DNA of 64,000 nucleotides. It comes from Sinorhizobium fredii USDA 205 (GTDB lineage Bacteria; Pseudomonadota; Alphaproteobacteria; Rhizobiales; Rhizobiaceae). The notes under the pieces are model-generated. The model did not search any database. It was given only the letters and a program-made list of their open reading frames with translations, and had not been told where the DNA came from. This document shows, piece by piece, positions 39,019-48,997 of the stretch (positions are counted from its first letter, which is position 1; every line of letters begins with the position of its first letter). Made by a program: the position numbers and the translations under genes. The stretch covers positions 1 through 64,000 of the forward strand of contig NZ_AUTC01000135.1 of the NCBI RefSeq assembly GCF_001461695.1. The letters are read 5' to 3'.

Positions 39019-41544
39019 ATGCTCATTGACAGGATTCTTGCCCGCTTCAAGATCCAGACGAAGGTTCTGTTCTTCATCCTGCCGTTCGTCGTCAGCATCA
39101 CGGCGGTCGGTATCACCGGCCTCTATGCCTCTGGCCTGCTGCAGGGCCGCATGGAGATCTCGAACAGCGTGCTGCAGACGCTGAGCGGCTTCAAGGATGT
39201 CTATGCCGGGATGAATCAGTTCCTGCACGAGACCACCGAGGAGAGCCGAAAGGCGGTTCTGGACACGATCGTCGCGCAGGAGCAGGTCCTGGCTGACACG
39301 GCCGCGCAGGTCGCAGGCGCAAGCGGTGAAACGGAGCTGGCCGCCGCGATCGCCGCCACGAACGACATCGAGGCGCGCATCGACGGACTCTGGACGCTGC
39401 ATGAGGGCGAACAGAAGCTGCGCGCGGCGACGAAGGCTAACCTTGAGAAGTTGGCTGCGGAGCAGGTGAAGATCAGTGATGAGACGAACCGGCTGCAATA
39501 CGCCGTCCGCAAGGACGAGAACGCGGCGAAGACGATGCTGCGCAATGCCGAAAAGCTCATGCGCGCCAGCCGTTTCTACACGGAATTCGCCACGGAAGTC
39601 AGCAAGGCCATAACGGTCGAGGAAAAGGTGAAGGTCGCGCAGGAGCTCTTCCCGAGGATCAGCCGCACGCAGCGCGACATCTTCACGCTCCTGCCCAAGG
39701 GCGAAAAGTCCCTGGCTGAGACGGTCAATTCGGCTGCTGGCGGAATCGGCGCGCTGATCAAGGCGCCGGCAGCCCCGGAAACCCTTGGCGGCCTTGCGAA
39801 ATTCGTCGATCGATTCCGCAATGCCAGCTTCCGACTGGAGGCTGCTTCGGTCGGAAAGATGCGCGAGGCGACGCAAATCTTCGCCGAGCTCGACAGCAAG
39901 ATTGCCGCGACGGAGTCCGTTCTGACCGCCACGCGCCGGCTGTCCGTCTCGATCACCGAGATTCAGATCGCCACAGCCGCCTTCCTCGGCAACTCCACCG
40001 AGGAGAATCGCCAGAAGCTTCTCGATAAGTTCCTGGCCGTCCAGGCCAACCTCACGACCCTGCGTGGTATAGCGAAGGACCTGAGCTTCTTCGATGCAAC
40101 GGCGGAAGTGGTCGTGCCGATCATCGACGCGATGAAGAAGGATGGCGTTTCGCTGGTCGAGATCACCGACAAGCGGACGGCGGAATTCAACGCTGCCGGC
40201 GCATCGATCAACGAGATCTGGAACGACCTTACCGGCTTTGCCGAACAGCAGAAGGTTGCCGCCGGTACGGAGCGGGAGGAAGCCAACCAGATTTCCGTCG
40301 CCGCCACGGTGGCCGGCGTGATTATCGCGCTGCTCGCAGGGATCGCGCTGACGCTGACGCTGAAGCGGCCGATCGGACAGATCACCGCGGCCATGCGCCG
40401 GCTCGCCGACGGCATGCTCGATACGGCGATCGATGGCGATGCGCGGCGCGACGAAATCGGCGACATGGCGCGGGCGCTCGGCGTCTTCAAGGAGAATGCC
40501 CTTTCGAAGGTGCGCATCGAGGCCGAGAGCGCCGAAGAGCGCGCCCGTTCCGAGGCCGAGCGCAACCGCAACGATGCGGACAAGCGCGAGCTCGACCGGC
40601 AGATCGATCTCGCCGTCAGCGAACTTGCAGCCGGCCTCGGGCGGCTCTCCCAGGGCGATCTTTCCCAGCAGATCGAGGTGCCCTTCCACGGGCGCCTGGA
40701 GCAACTGCGGCAGGACTTCAACGGTTCGCTCATCCGCCTGCAGGATACGCTGGCGCAGATCCGTGGGAATGCTCAGGCGATCCAGCAGAGCGGCGCCAAC
40801 ATGCACCATTCCGCCGATGCGCTGTCACGGCGAACGGAGGCGCAGGCCGCCTCGCTCGAACAGACGGCAGCCGCAGTCGACCAGATCACCGCGACGGTGC
40901 GCTCCTCGGCGGAGCGCGCCCACGAGGCGAACCAGTCGGTTTCCGAGACCAAGCGGAGCGCCGATAGCTCGGCCACCGTGGTCGCCAATGCCATCGCCGC
41001 GATGGGCCGCATCGAGGATGCTTCGCGCCAGATCGAACAGATCATCGAGGTGATCGACGACATCGCCTTCCAGACCAACCTGCTCGCCTTGAATGCCGGC
41101 ATCGAGGCGGCGCGCGCCGGCGAGGCGGGCAAGGGCTTTGCGGTTGTCGCCCAGGAGGTTCGCGAACTGGCGCAGCGCTCGGCCGAGGCCGCGCGGGAAA
41201 TCAAGGGGCTGATCAACAAGTCGACGGACGAGGTCAGCTCCGGCTCGCTGCTCGTCAAGGAAACCGGCGCTGTGCTCGCTTCGATCAGCGCGCAGATCGT
41301 CACCGTCAGCCAGCATGTCGAGATGATCGCCACCGCAAGCCGCGACCAGGCGACGGCGCTGCATGAGGTCAACGGCTCCGTCAACCAGATGGACCAGATG
41401 ACCCAGCAGAACGCCTCGATGGTCGAGGAGGCGACGGCCACCAGCCGCGCCCTGGCAACCCAGGCCGATACGCTGATGATGTTGGTCGAGCAATTCCGCC
41501 TGGAACCGGAGAGCGGAACCGGGCAGGTTTATCGCGCCGCGTAA
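39019..41544 (+). CDS. Methyl-accepting chemotaxis protein
   Basis: 841 residues from [20 protein letters not shown]; a longer frame from 38875 has poor N-terminal sequence. TM1 at about 15-38, a large helical sensor region (40-425), TM2 ([20 protein letters not shown], about 429-450), HAMP ([20 protein letters not shown]) with a second HAMP-like segment ([20 protein letters not shown]), and the signalling hairpin tip [20 protein letters not shown]. No CheR/CheB-tethering pentapeptide at the C-terminus. It senses an unknown ligand and feeds the Che system. A 12-bp stem terminator follows at 41579. Confidence 0.95.
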   Translation: MLIDRILARFKIQTKVLFFILPFVVSITAVGITGLYASGLLQGRMEISNSVLQTLSGFKDVYAGMNQFLHETTEESRKAVLDTIVAQEQVLADTAAQVAGASGETELAAAIAATNDIEARIDGLWTLHEGEQKLRAATKANLEKLAAEQVKISDETNRLQYAVRKDENAAKTMLRNAEKLMRASRFYTEFATEVSKAITVEEKVKVAQELFPRISRTQRDIFTLLPKGEKSLAETVNSAAGGIGALIKAPAAPETLGGLAKFVDRFRNASFRLEAASVGKMREATQIFAELDSKIAATESVLTATRRLSVSITEIQIATAAFLGNSTEENRQKLLDKFLAVQANLTTLRGIAKDLSFFDATAEVVVPIIDAMKKDGVSLVEITDKRTAEFNAAGASINEIWNDLTGFAEQQKVAAGTEREEANQISVAATVAGVIIALLAGIALTLTLKRPIGQITAAMRRLADGMLDTAIDGDARRDEIGDMARALGVFKENALSKVRIEAESAEERARSEAERNRNDADKRELDRQIDLAVSELAAGLGRLSQGDLSQQIEVPFHGRLEQLRQDFNGSLIRLQDTLAQIRGNAQAIQQSGANMHHSADALSRRTEAQAASLEQTAAAVDQITATVRSSAERAHEANQSVSETKRSADSSATVVANAIAAMGRIEDASRQIEQIIEVIDDIAFQTNLLALNAGIEAARAGEAGKGFAVVAQEVRELAQRSAEAAREIKGLINKSTDEVSSGSLLVKETGAVLASISAQIVTVSQHVEMIATASRDQATALHEVNGSVNQMDQMTQQNASMVEEATATSRALATQADTLMMLVEQFRLEPESGTGQVYRAA

Positions 41545-41578
41545 CGGCTCCTCCCTTCGCCATAGGACCGATAGCTGC

Positions 41579-41613
41579 ACGCCGCGCATCCTCGATGCGC
41601 GGCGTCGTCGTTT
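41579..41613 (+). terminator. Terminator after chemoreceptor gene
   Basis: ACGCCGCGCATC (41579-41590) and GATGCGCGGCGT (41594-41605) form a perfect 12-bp stem with a 3-base loop, followed by CGTCGTTT. Confidence 0.85.
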
Positions 41614-41632
41614 GATCTGAGCGGGGGGGAAT

Positions 41633-41824
41633 TTAAGGCGCCATGCGCGGGATGCCTTCGCAATCGTCGCGCATCTCGGCCGTCCGCGATTTGCGGAAGA
41701 GTGCGGCAAACGTGTGTTCTGCTAAGGTTTCCGGTAGGCGTCTCGATCGGGGCTCGAATTGTTCGTCCCAACGGCGGTTTCTGGAAGCCATGTCGAACAG
41801 CACGGCCATTGCCATCATATCCAT
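41633..41824 (-). CDS. Small hypothetical protein
   Basis: 63 residues from MDMMAMAVLFDMASRNRRWD, with GGAG at 7-base spacing before the ATG (41824); a longer frame to 41866 has no such site. It ends CEGIPRMAP. Charged and soluble apart from the first ten residues; family not recognised. It is divergent from the LysR gene at 41914 with 89 bases between. Confidence 0.6.
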   Translation of the reverse strand: MDMMAMAVLFDMASRNRRWDEQFEPRSRRLPETLAEHTFAALFRKSRTAEMRDDCEGIPRMAP

Positions 41825-41913
41825 GGTGATGCTCCTTCTCTCTTGGGCATCCCCTCTTTTATGCATCTGAAATCGTTTTACATACAGTCGATTTCCTCAT
41901 ACGTTTTTCAACC

Positions 41914-42787
41914 ATGAAAAACATGGATTGGGACGTCTATCGCTGTTTCATGACCGTGGCGCGCGGCGGCGGGTTGACCGGGGCGGCGCAGGCGACGGGG
42001 TTGAGCCCCGCCACGATCGGCCGGCGGATGCTGGAACTGGAGGAGCGCACCGGGCGCGTCCTCTTCGTCCGCAGCCAGACCGGCTATGCGCTGACGGCCG
42101 AGGGCCGCTTCCTGTTCGAGCAGTTGCAGGAGATGGAGGCGGCGGCCCGCAAGGTCGAGAGCTGGCAGAAGGAAGGCGAGGGCGCCACGATCGTCCGCAT
42201 TGCGGCGGGCACCTGGGGATCGTGGCTGATCGCCGAAAACTTCCCGGCGATCTGCACCGAACGCGACATGTTCGGCATTTCGCTGTCGATCGGCGAGGCG
42301 CGGGCGAGTCTCGCCTATCGGGAGAGCGACATCGGCATTCGCGCCTTCGAGCCGGAGGAGACCTATCTCGCTTCCCGGCCGGTCGGCGAGGTCGCCTATG
42401 CCGCCTATCGCCAGAAGAACACAGCCGGCGGATCGGATCGCTGGGTCGCCGTCGCCGAGGAGGATGCCCTGTCGGCCTATCTGCGCTGGCCGCACGAAAA
42501 CGCATCCGGGCGGATCGTGGCGACCGTCGGCCGCCCCCGGTCGTTGCTCGACCTGGCGCGCCGGGGCGGGCACGGCGGTACTGCCCTGTTTCGTCGGCGA
42601 TCTCGATCCTCAACTGGAAAGGTCCGGCGAGGAGATCGGGGTGCTCCGGCATCGGCAATGGATCGTCATGAACAATGACGACCGCCACCGGCGGGATATT
42701 CGCACCGTCGTCGATCGGATGACACGGCTGCTGCGCAGCCACGCGGATCTCTTCGCCGGCAAGCGGCCGCGCCGGACCATTGCCTGA
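41914..42787 (+). pseudogene. LysR-family regulator with internal frameshift
   Basis: The first frame from MKNMDWDVYRCFMTVARGGG has the LysR helix-turn-helix (LTGAAQATGLSPATIGRRML) and sensor-domain start (IVRIAAGTWGSWLIAENFPA). After LLDLARRG (about 42565) it degenerates into Arg/Ser-rich residues and ends at 42678. The proper continuation, GAGTAVLPCFVGDLDPQLER through RTVVDRMTRLLRSHADLFAG, is in the +1 frame and stops at 42787. One surplus base within CGCCGGGGCGGG (42559-42570) would restore a regulator of about 290 residues. Target genes unknown; the small divergent gene at 41633-41824 is the usual place to look. Confidence 0.75.
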
Positions 42788-42844
42788 CCGGCTAGGCGGA
42801 TCGGCCGGCCCTCGCCGGCCGACGCGCCCTCTCGGTTCAGTCGC

Positions 42845-42967
42845 TCAGCGCAGACGGGGCCTTTCACAAATCCGAACCTGCAGGGTTTGCATCCCCCAGT
42901 ACCGGATTTCTTGCCAGTTCGCGGCGCAGAGCATGAGCACGGCCGCGGCCGACGCGAGCGTCGCCAT
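42845..42967 (-). CDS. Tiny hydrophobic protein coupled to the 79-aa gene
   Basis: 40 residues, MATLASAAAVLMLCAANWQE to VRICERPRLR. Its ATG overlaps the upstream stop (TGATG at 42969-42965), which argues for translation by re-initiation. One short hydrophobic stretch (residues 3-17). Unknown family; short length keeps confidence low. Confidence 0.35.
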   Translation of the reverse strand: MATLASAAAVLMLCAANWQEIRYWGMQTLQVRICERPRLR

Positions 42968-43206
42968 CAGGACCGGCCCTGGGTGACGATGACCGGGATC
43001 AACAGGTCGCCCCAGTTGCCGTCGCCGCCGTGATGGCGTGCCGAGCGCACCAGTTCGACCGAGACGCCGGCCTCGACCGCCTTCATGACCGATTGGTTGA
43101 GGCGATGCAGGTCGTTGGCAACCATGCGGATCGCCGCCTGCTGGTCCGGGGTCATGGCCGACGACTGTTCCTCGGCCCGTTCCTTGACGCGTGTCTGTAC
43201 TGTCAT
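42967..43206 (-). CDS. Small conserved-looking hypothetical protein
   Basis: 79 residues, MTVQTRVKERAEEQSSAMTP, then IRMVANDLHRLNQSVMKAVE and a Gly/His-rich stretch (RHHGGDGNWGDLLIP). GAAGGAGCACTCCC precedes the ATG. Soluble, helical first half. Family not recognised. It lies between two other very small - strand genes. Confidence 0.65.
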   Translation of the reverse strand: MTVQTRVKERAEEQSSAMTPDQQAAIRMVANDLHRLNQSVMKAVEAGVSVELVRSARHHGGDGNWGDLLIPVIVTQGRS

Positions 43207-43336
43207 GGGAGTGCTCCTTCAAAGGTTAGAGCCGGTTGCGGTGGGAAACCATTTTCCCATGCCGCTTGCGGTTCGAGATTTCGGTGCTTCCGGGGCGCGC
43301 AACGGGCAGGGATGTGGCGCGCCCCCGGCCTTGCAT

Positions 43337-43504
43337 TCATTGTGCGGCCGGGCGGAACTGATCGTGCTCGGTCAATTCTTTCGTCACTGTGGTCGACGAC
43401 TGGCCGCCGGTGACCGCCAGCGACACGGCGGCGGAGCCGGGCCTTTCGATGCCGTCGACGCGGCCCGGCGGCGCGCCTGGAACGAGTTTGTAAAAATCAG
43501 TCAT
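43337..43504 (-). CDS. 55-residue hypothetical protein
   Basis: MTDFYKLVPGAPPGRVDGIE to TKELTEHDQFRPAAQ, with GGTGAGGGGAT upstream of the ATG at 43504. Balanced codon use and a plausible start make it a likely real small gene, first of a group of three small - strand genes. No family recognised. The 229 bases 43505-43733 hold the divergent promoters of this gene and the XRE regulator. Confidence 0.5.
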   Translation of the reverse strand: MTDFYKLVPGAPPGRVDGIERPGSAAVSLAVTGGQSSTTVTKELTEHDQFRPAAQ

Positions 43505-43733
43505 ACATCTATCCCCTCACCGGAACCGCAAGCCCGTGGCTTTCGCCTTAGCCGGCTTCGGCTCGTGAATTCATATGACAGTTTTTACATTGCACTGCAT
43601 AAACAGACCACATTTATTCCGTTTCCGCAGGCCCAAAAGGGGTTAGCTTGTCTTGCGTTTGACAATGCGAGCCAGTAAAGATGTAAATCTTGTCAAAAGT
43701 ACTCTGGGGGAAAATCTGTAAAGGGAGTGACAA

Positions 43734-45143
43734 GTGGCCGAGAACAAGATCTTCGCCGGACCGCGCGTCAGACGGATCCGCAACGGCCTTCAGCTGACGC
43801 AGACGGCCATGGCGGAGGCGCTCGGCATCTCGCCGTCCTACCTGAACCTCATCGAGCGCAACCAGCGACCGTTGACGGTGCAGCTTCTTCTCAAGCTCGC
43901 CTCGGTCTACAAGGTCGATCTCGAAGAATTGCAGGGCGAGGCGGGCGGCAGTCTTGCGCAGTTGCGCGAGGTCTTTGCCGATCCGCTGCTTGCCGGCGAG
44001 CTTCCGGGGGATCAGGAGCTGATCGAGGTCGCCGAGGCGGCGCCGAATGTGTCGGGCGGCGTCGTCAAGCTCTATCGTGCCTATCGCGAACAGGCGTCGC
44101 GCCTGAAGGACCTGGCGGAGCTCCTTGCCGGGCAGGGGCACATGGCGAGCCTTGCCGATACGCGGCTGCCGATCGACGAGGTCCGCGAGACCTTCGAGGC
44201 GCGGCCGAACCATTTCGCCCGGATCGAAGAGGCCATGGAGGCGTTCCATGCGAGCCTGTCGCCTGGGGACGACCTTGCCGGAGCGCTGAAGGCTTGGCTG
44301 AAAAGGGAACACGGCCTTGTCGTACGGACGCTGCCGGTCCACGTCATGCCGAATCTCCGCCGCCGTTTCGACCGCCACTCGATGCGCCTTTTCATTTCCG
44401 AGCGGCTGTCGAGCTTCGACCAGACGCTCGAAATCGCCATGGAGGTCGCATCGATTGCCTGTCACGAGGCGATCATGGCGGAGCTCGGCCAGTTCCCCTT
44501 CTCGAGCGCGGAGGCGCGCCGCATCGGCCGCTTCCAGCTGGCGCGTTATGCCGCCCATGCGCTGATGATGCCCTACGCGGCCTTCCATGCCGCGTCCCTG
44601 CGGGCGAAATACGATATCGATCCCCTCAGGGCCCGCTTCCAGGTATCGTTCGAACAGGCGGCCAATCGACTGACGTCATTGCAGCGGCCCGGCGCCGCCG
44701 GCATTCCGTTCTTCCTGATGGAAATCGACAATGCCGGCCATCGCCTGCGCCGCGCCGGGGCGCAGGGCTTTCCGCATGCCCGCTTCGGCGGCTCCTGCCC
44801 GAAGCTCAACATCCATGCTGCCTTCGCCGTGCCGGGGCAGATCCTTGTCGACCGGGTGGAAATGCCGGATGGTAGCGAGTTCCTGACGGTCGCCCGGACG
44901 GTGGAGGGACCCCAGGCTGGCTTCCAGGAGCGGGTCAGGCGCACCGCTGTGCTGATCGGTTGCGATGCCGGCTTCGCGCAGGAGACGGTCTATGGGGCGG
45001 CGCGCCTGCCCCCGATTGCCGTCGGACCGGTCTGCCGCCTCTGCGAGCGACAGGGCTGTCTGGCACGCGCCGAGCCGCCGGTCACCCGACCGCTCGGCCT
45101 CGACGAGATGGCGACGGGCTTGAGCGTATTCGACTTCCAATAG
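43734..45143 (+). CDS. XRE/ImmA-IrrE-type transcriptional regulator (short-chain acyl-CoA regulator type)
   Basis: 469 residues with a GTG start after AAGGGAGTG. The N-terminal XRE helix-turn-helix (RIRNGLQLTQTAMAEALGIS, residues 14-33, then PSYLNLIERNQRPL) is followed by a helical linker and an ImmA/IrrE-like domain (degenerate zinc motif ACHEAIMAEL, about 242). The C-terminal sensor domain has a Cys cluster (CRLCERQGCLARAEPP, about 437-452). This architecture is that of the RamB/PrpR-like regulators of short-chain fatty-acid metabolism. The isolated HE without a full HExxH suggests no protease activity. Targets unknown; no metabolic operon adjoins. Confidence 0.85.
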   Translation: MAENKIFAGPRVRRIRNGLQLTQTAMAEALGISPSYLNLIERNQRPLTVQLLLKLASVYKVDLEELQGEAGGSLAQLREVFADPLLAGELPGDQELIEVAEAAPNVSGGVVKLYRAYREQASRLKDLAELLAGQGHMASLADTRLPIDEVRETFEARPNHFARIEEAMEAFHASLSPGDDLAGALKAWLKREHGLVVRTLPVHVMPNLRRRFDRHSMRLFISERLSSFDQTLEIAMEVASIACHEAIMAELGQFPFSSAEARRIGRFQLARYAAHALMMPYAAFHAASLRAKYDIDPLRARFQVSFEQAANRLTSLQRPGAAGIPFFLMEIDNAGHRLRRAGAQGFPHARFGGSCPKLNIHAAFAVPGQILVDRVEMPDGSEFLTVARTVEGPQAGFQERVRRTAVLIGCDAGFAQETVYGAARLPPIAVGPVCRLCERQGCLARAEPPVTRPLGLDEMATGLSVFDFQ

Positions 45144-45163
45144 CCCCGCCCGCAAGCCCAGCC

Positions 45164-45850
45164 CTAACCTAAACGTGGAATATTTCCGTCGCAAAGATCA
45201 GTTAGCCCTATAGCGAGGTGGACACTATCGGAGAGGGCCTGCTGAAATGCCTTGACGCGAGCTTTTGACAGTCGATGTGAGCGCTTTGGGTTTGTCAGGG
45301 CGCTCTGATTCCAAGCCGCTCGAAGCTCGGCGGGTTCAGTGAACCTAACATCTGGCCACGTTCTGATCCAGGCTGCAGCGCGACGGGTCGCAGGATCGTT
45401 GGCTTGAACCTCAGCAAAGAGTGTGTCCAGACGATCCAGCATGGGATCCCTGCCTCCGGCGAAGCCGGTCTGCGCAGATGCTTTATCAGGATTGGCAGCA
45501 GCCCATACGGCCAGTTCCCGTATCAGGTCGGCCTGATGGATAGCTCCCATGGCTGACAGTCCAGCCTGGGCGTTGATGAAGATGGTTTGCGCCCGTGCTC
45601 CGCAATTGTGAATGAACTGGCTGTGCCCACCATTGTTCACTTGGGTGACATAGAAATCTGCGTGGTACAATTGCATAAGATGGAGCGGTAATTCTTCCGA
45701 GCGATAGAGACCGTGGGCGAAGAGGTAGTTGACGAAATCTACGACGGTCGCGACGAGATCAATGGCGATATGGTTGCTGTCGACGACAAGGCCGTTGGAA
45801 ACTGGAACGGCGAAGGCGGGCACAGGCGGCACTTTGCGTTTGCCAAACAT
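45164..45850 (-). CDS. DMP19/DUF4375-like protein
   Basis: 228 residues. The segment GLYRSEELPLHLMQLYHADF to YVTQVNNGGHSQFIHN resembles DMP19/DUF4375 domains (cell-surface-independent, often in immunity-type genes). No signal peptide or membrane span. Codon use is less GC-biased at third positions than neighbours, and the upstream 45.85-46.3 kb is AT-richer, which suggests transfer. Function unknown. Confidence 0.65.
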   Translation of the reverse strand: MFGKRKVPPVPAFAVPVSNGLVVDSNHIAIDLVATVVDFVNYLFAHGLYRSEELPLHLMQLYHADFYVTQVNNGGHSQFIHNCGARAQTIFINAQAGLSAMGAIHQADLIRELAVWAAANPDKASAQTGFAGGRDPMLDRLDTLFAEVQANDPATRRAAAWIRTWPDVRFTEPAELRAAWNQSALTNPKRSHRLSKARVKAFQQALSDSVHLAIGLTDLCDGNIPRLG

Positions 45851-46622
45851 GACGTCGATTTCTCCAACTTCTCAATAATTCTAGTGCTGCCCGCGTATCC
45901 AACGTGCTTGAGATCGGCATGCCAAGGAAGTCTGTCGCGAAACTCCCGATTTCGGCATCAATTGAATTGCAGACTTTTGCTGACTGCGTTTCCTTGTGAG
46001 CCATCTGCATGTCACCGAAAGGAAGGGGTAAGAGGTCGTACGAGCGGCATACGCATTTCCGTGACAAAATCGTCGTCAGCCTACGCCGAAAAAGCTGAAG
46101 GAAGGATTAGGCAGGATGAACTACGACCCGTTTCCGTAGTCGCAAAGCTCCCGATTAAACCGAGGGTCTTGCGACCGGATGTTGCGACGTCGCGAAAATG
46201 CGCAGCAGTTGAGTGCGCAAAGGGCTTCACCAAGATATTTCGGCGAGGAGAACCGCCCACAATATTCGAGCTGCGAGCGGTTAAGCATCACTGTCTTCTG
46301 TAACTCCACATTTTCCGTTAGTGGCTGGGTGCGCAAGCAGGCTTTTTAATGCCGTGCAAACCGTTCGCGATGACTTGTTGCGGCCGCCGGATGGCGGCGG
46401 CCCGAGGGAGTACCGGTGAAGTGCGGACAGCCGCATAAGCCCCGGATTTTGCTTGTGCTTGGGAAACCGCGATCGACTCGGGGATGGCAGATTTGCCCGG
46501 TGCGAAAGCGCTTGAGGTTATGGAGAAACATGCCTAACTTGCGGCATGCAACGAACAACAGACAGGGCGCGACCGCAGCGCATGCATGCGGCGTGTTTCG
46601 AGCCATAAACAAGGGGAGTTGT
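45851..46622. other. Long intergenic stretch upstream of potF
   Basis: About 770 bases without a gene I can support. 45.85-46.34 kb is AT-richer, and its frames on either strand have poor codon use and no convincing ribosome binding site; it may be the remains of the DMP19 islet. 46.35-46.62 kb should carry the potF promoter and leader. Confidence 0.5.
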
Positions 46623-47717
46623 ATGTCCAAACTCATTGTCGCAACCTTGGCGGCCGCGATGCTGGCGGGGTCGGCCATGCTCGCTTCCGCACAGGAGCGG
46701 GTCGTCAACGTCTATAACTGGTCCGATTATATCGACGACAGCCTCCTCGAGGATTTCACCAAGGAGACCGGCATCAAGGTCGTCTATGACGTCTTCGACT
46801 CCAACGAAATCCTGGAAACCAAACTGCTTGCCGGCGGCTCCGGCTACGACGTCGTGGTGCCGACTGCGAGCTTCCTGCAGCGCCAGATCGCTGCAGGGGT
46901 ATTCCAGAAGCTCGACAAATCGAAGCTGCCCAATCTCTCCAACATGTGGGACGTGATCATGGAGCGTACGGCCAAGTACGATCCGGGCAACGAATATGCC
47001 GTCGACTATATGTGGGGCACCACCGGCATCGGCTACAATGTCGACAAGATGAAGGAAATTCTTGGCACCGACGCCAAGCCGGGCTGGGATGTCATCTTCA
47101 ATCCCGAGATAGCGGCGAAGTTCAAGGACTGCGGCATCCACCTCCTCGACTCGGCAACCGATATCATGCCCTCGGCGCTTGCCTATCTCGGTCTCGACCC
47201 CGACAGCCATAAGCAAGCGGATCTCGAAAAGGCTGCCGATCTGCTCATGAAGGTCCGGCCCTATATCCGCAAGTTCCACTCGTCGGAATATATCAATGCC
47301 CTGGCAAACGGCGACATCTGCCTGGCCGTCGGATTTTCTGGGGATATCTTCCAGGCGCGTGACCGTGCCGCCGAGGCGAAGGCGGGTGTGACGGTCGATT
47401 ATTCGATCCCCGCGCAAGGGGCGCAGATGTGGTTCGACATGCTGGCGATGCCGGCCGATGCGCCGCATGCCGCCGAGGCGCACGAATTCATCAACTACAT
47501 GATGAAGCCGGAGGTCATCGCCAAGGCGTCCAATTACGTTTTCTACGCCAATGGCAACAAGGCCTCGCAACAATTCCTCGACAAGGAAGTGATCGAAGAT
47601 ACGGCCATCTATCCGTCGGACGAAGTGATGCAGAAGCTCTTTACCACGACGCCGTTCGAGGCGAAGGAGCAGAGGGTGCTGACTAGGCTGTGGACGAAGA
47701 TCGTCACCGGTCAGTAA
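46623..47717 (+). CDS. potF: Putrescine ABC transporter substrate-binding protein PotF
   Basis: 364 residues from MSKLIVATLAAAMLAGSAML, a signal peptide cleaved near residue 22 (LASAQ-E); the frame continues upstream but without conserved sequence. The mature part begins VVNVYNWSDYIDDSLLEDFT, typical of PotF/PotD, and includes YMWGTTGIGYNVDKM and DICLAVGFSGDIFQA, whose Trp/Asp residues line the polyamine pocket. It captures putrescine in the periplasm for PotGHI. A terminator-like hairpin at 47730 separates it from potG. Confidence 0.92.
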   Translation: MSKLIVATLAAAMLAGSAMLASAQERVVNVYNWSDYIDDSLLEDFTKETGIKVVYDVFDSNEILETKLLAGGSGYDVVVPTASFLQRQIAAGVFQKLDKSKLPNLSNMWDVIMERTAKYDPGNEYAVDYMWGTTGIGYNVDKMKEILGTDAKPGWDVIFNPEIAAKFKDCGIHLLDSATDIMPSALAYLGLDPDSHKQADLEKAADLLMKVRPYIRKFHSSEYINALANGDICLAVGFSGDIFQARDRAAEAKAGVTVDYSIPAQGAQMWFDMLAMPADAPHAAEAHEFINYMMKPEVIAKASNYVFYANGNKASQQFLDKEVIEDTAIYPSDEVMQKLFTTTPFEAKEQRVLTRLWTKIVTGQ

Positions 47718-47729
47718 GAGCGAAAAACC

Positions 47730-47760
47730 AATTGCCCGGACCTCAGGTCCGGGCAATTTC
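47730..47760 (+). terminator. Hairpin between potF and potG
   Basis: AATTGCCCGGAC (from 47730) is the perfect inverse of GTCCGGGCAATT (to 47758), around CCTCAG, followed by TC and then TTG. Partial termination here would raise PotF above the membrane components. Confidence 0.75.
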
Positions 47761-47847
47761 TTGAGAGCGGGTTGCAGAAACGGTTTCAATTCGCAGCGGT
47801 TGGGCGCCGGCGACGCCGCGTCCATCGAGTGTGGCTTTCGGGGTTGA

Positions 47848-48993
47848 ATGATGAAGTCTCTCGGTAGTATCCGGCGTTCTTTCGCACCATGGGCGGACCC
47901 CGCCTCCAAGCCCTTCATTTCCGTCAAGAACGTCACGAAGAAGTTCGGCGACTTTACCGCCGTCGACGATCTTTCGCTGAATATCTACACGCGCGAGTTC
48001 TTCGCACTGCTCGGCGCGTCCGGTTGCGGCAAGTCGACCCTGCTGCGGATGCTCGCCGGCTTCGAGCAGCCGACCTCCGGCGAGATCATCCTCGACGGCC
48101 AGAATCTCGCCGGCATCCCGCCCTATCGGCGGCCCGTCAACATGATGTTCCAGTCCTACGCGCTGTTCCCGCACATGACGGTCGAGAACAACATCGCCTT
48201 CGGGCTGAAGCAGGACGGCATGCCGAAGCCCGAGATCGCCGAGCGGGTGGCGCAGATGCTGAAGCTCGTCAAGCTCGAGAAATTCGCCCAGCGCAGGCCG
48301 CATCAGTTGTCCGGCGGCCAGCGGCAGCGCGTGGCGCTCGCCCGCTCCATCGCCAAGCGGCCCAAGGTGCTGTTGCTTGACGAGCCGCTTGGCGCGCTCG
48401 ACAAGAAGCTGCGCGAGGAAACCCAGTTCGAACTGATGGATCTGCAGCAGGAACTCGGCCTCACCTTCGTCATTGTCACCCATGACCAGGAAGAGGCGAT
48501 GACCATGGCCGACCGCATCGCCGTCATGAGCCACGGCAAGGTCGTTCAGGTGGCGACGCCGGCCGAGATCTACGAGGCGCCGAATTCGCGTTTCGTTGCC
48601 GACTTCATCGGCGACGTGAACCTGTTCGACGGCACGGTGATCGGGGTCGAAGGAGGCTCCCTCCGGATCGAGACGACGAGCGGAATTCAGCTCCGCATGG
48701 CCTCGCCGGAAAAACCCGCGAGCGGCGCAAAGGCTGCCGTCGCCATTCGTCCGGAGAAGATCAGGATCAGTCGCCAGCCACCCGACCACGCACCGGTCAA
48801 TACGGCCGAAGGCGAGATCTGGGATATCGGCTATCTCGGCGACATGACCGTCTTCCATGTCCGCCTCAAGGACGGCAAGGTCGTCAAGGCGTCGTCGCTC
48901 AATGCCGTGCGCGCCGTCGAGGATCCGCTTGGTTACGACCAGCAGATCTGGATCTCATTCGGCGAAGATGCGGGCGTGGTGTTGAAGGATTGA
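47848..48993 (+). CDS. potG: Polyamine ABC transporter ATPase PotG
   Basis: 381 residues. Walker A GASGCGKST (about 58-66), Q-loop MMFQSYALFPHMTVENN, signature LSGGQRQRVALARSI, Walker B VLLLDEPLGALD and switch His in VTHDQEEAM. C-terminal TOBE domain from about 300 (VAIRPEKIRISRQPP). The N-terminal 30 residues before ISVKNVTKKFGDF are longer than in MalK types, as in PotG. First of potG-potH-potI with gaps of 4 and 3 bases. Confidence 0.94.
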   Translation: MMKSLGSIRRSFAPWADPASKPFISVKNVTKKFGDFTAVDDLSLNIYTREFFALLGASGCGKSTLLRMLAGFEQPTSGEIILDGQNLAGIPPYRRPVNMMFQSYALFPHMTVENNIAFGLKQDGMPKPEIAERVAQMLKLVKLEKFAQRRPHQLSGGQRQRVALARSIAKRPKVLLLDEPLGALDKKLREETQFELMDLQQELGLTFVIVTHDQEEAMTMADRIAVMSHGKVVQVATPAEIYEAPNSRFVADFIGDVNLFDGTVIGVEGGSLRIETTSGIQLRMASPEKPASGAKAAVAIRPEKIRISRQPPDHAPVNTAEGEIWDIGYLGDMTVFHVRLKDGKVVKASSLNAVRAVEDPLGYDQQIWISFGEDAGVVLKD

Positions 48994-48997
48994 AGCC

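Noticed and set aside
45759..46067. Second small - strand gene upstream of the DMP19-like gene
   Set aside because: It overlaps the DMP19-like start in another frame, has no ribosome binding site and poor codon use.
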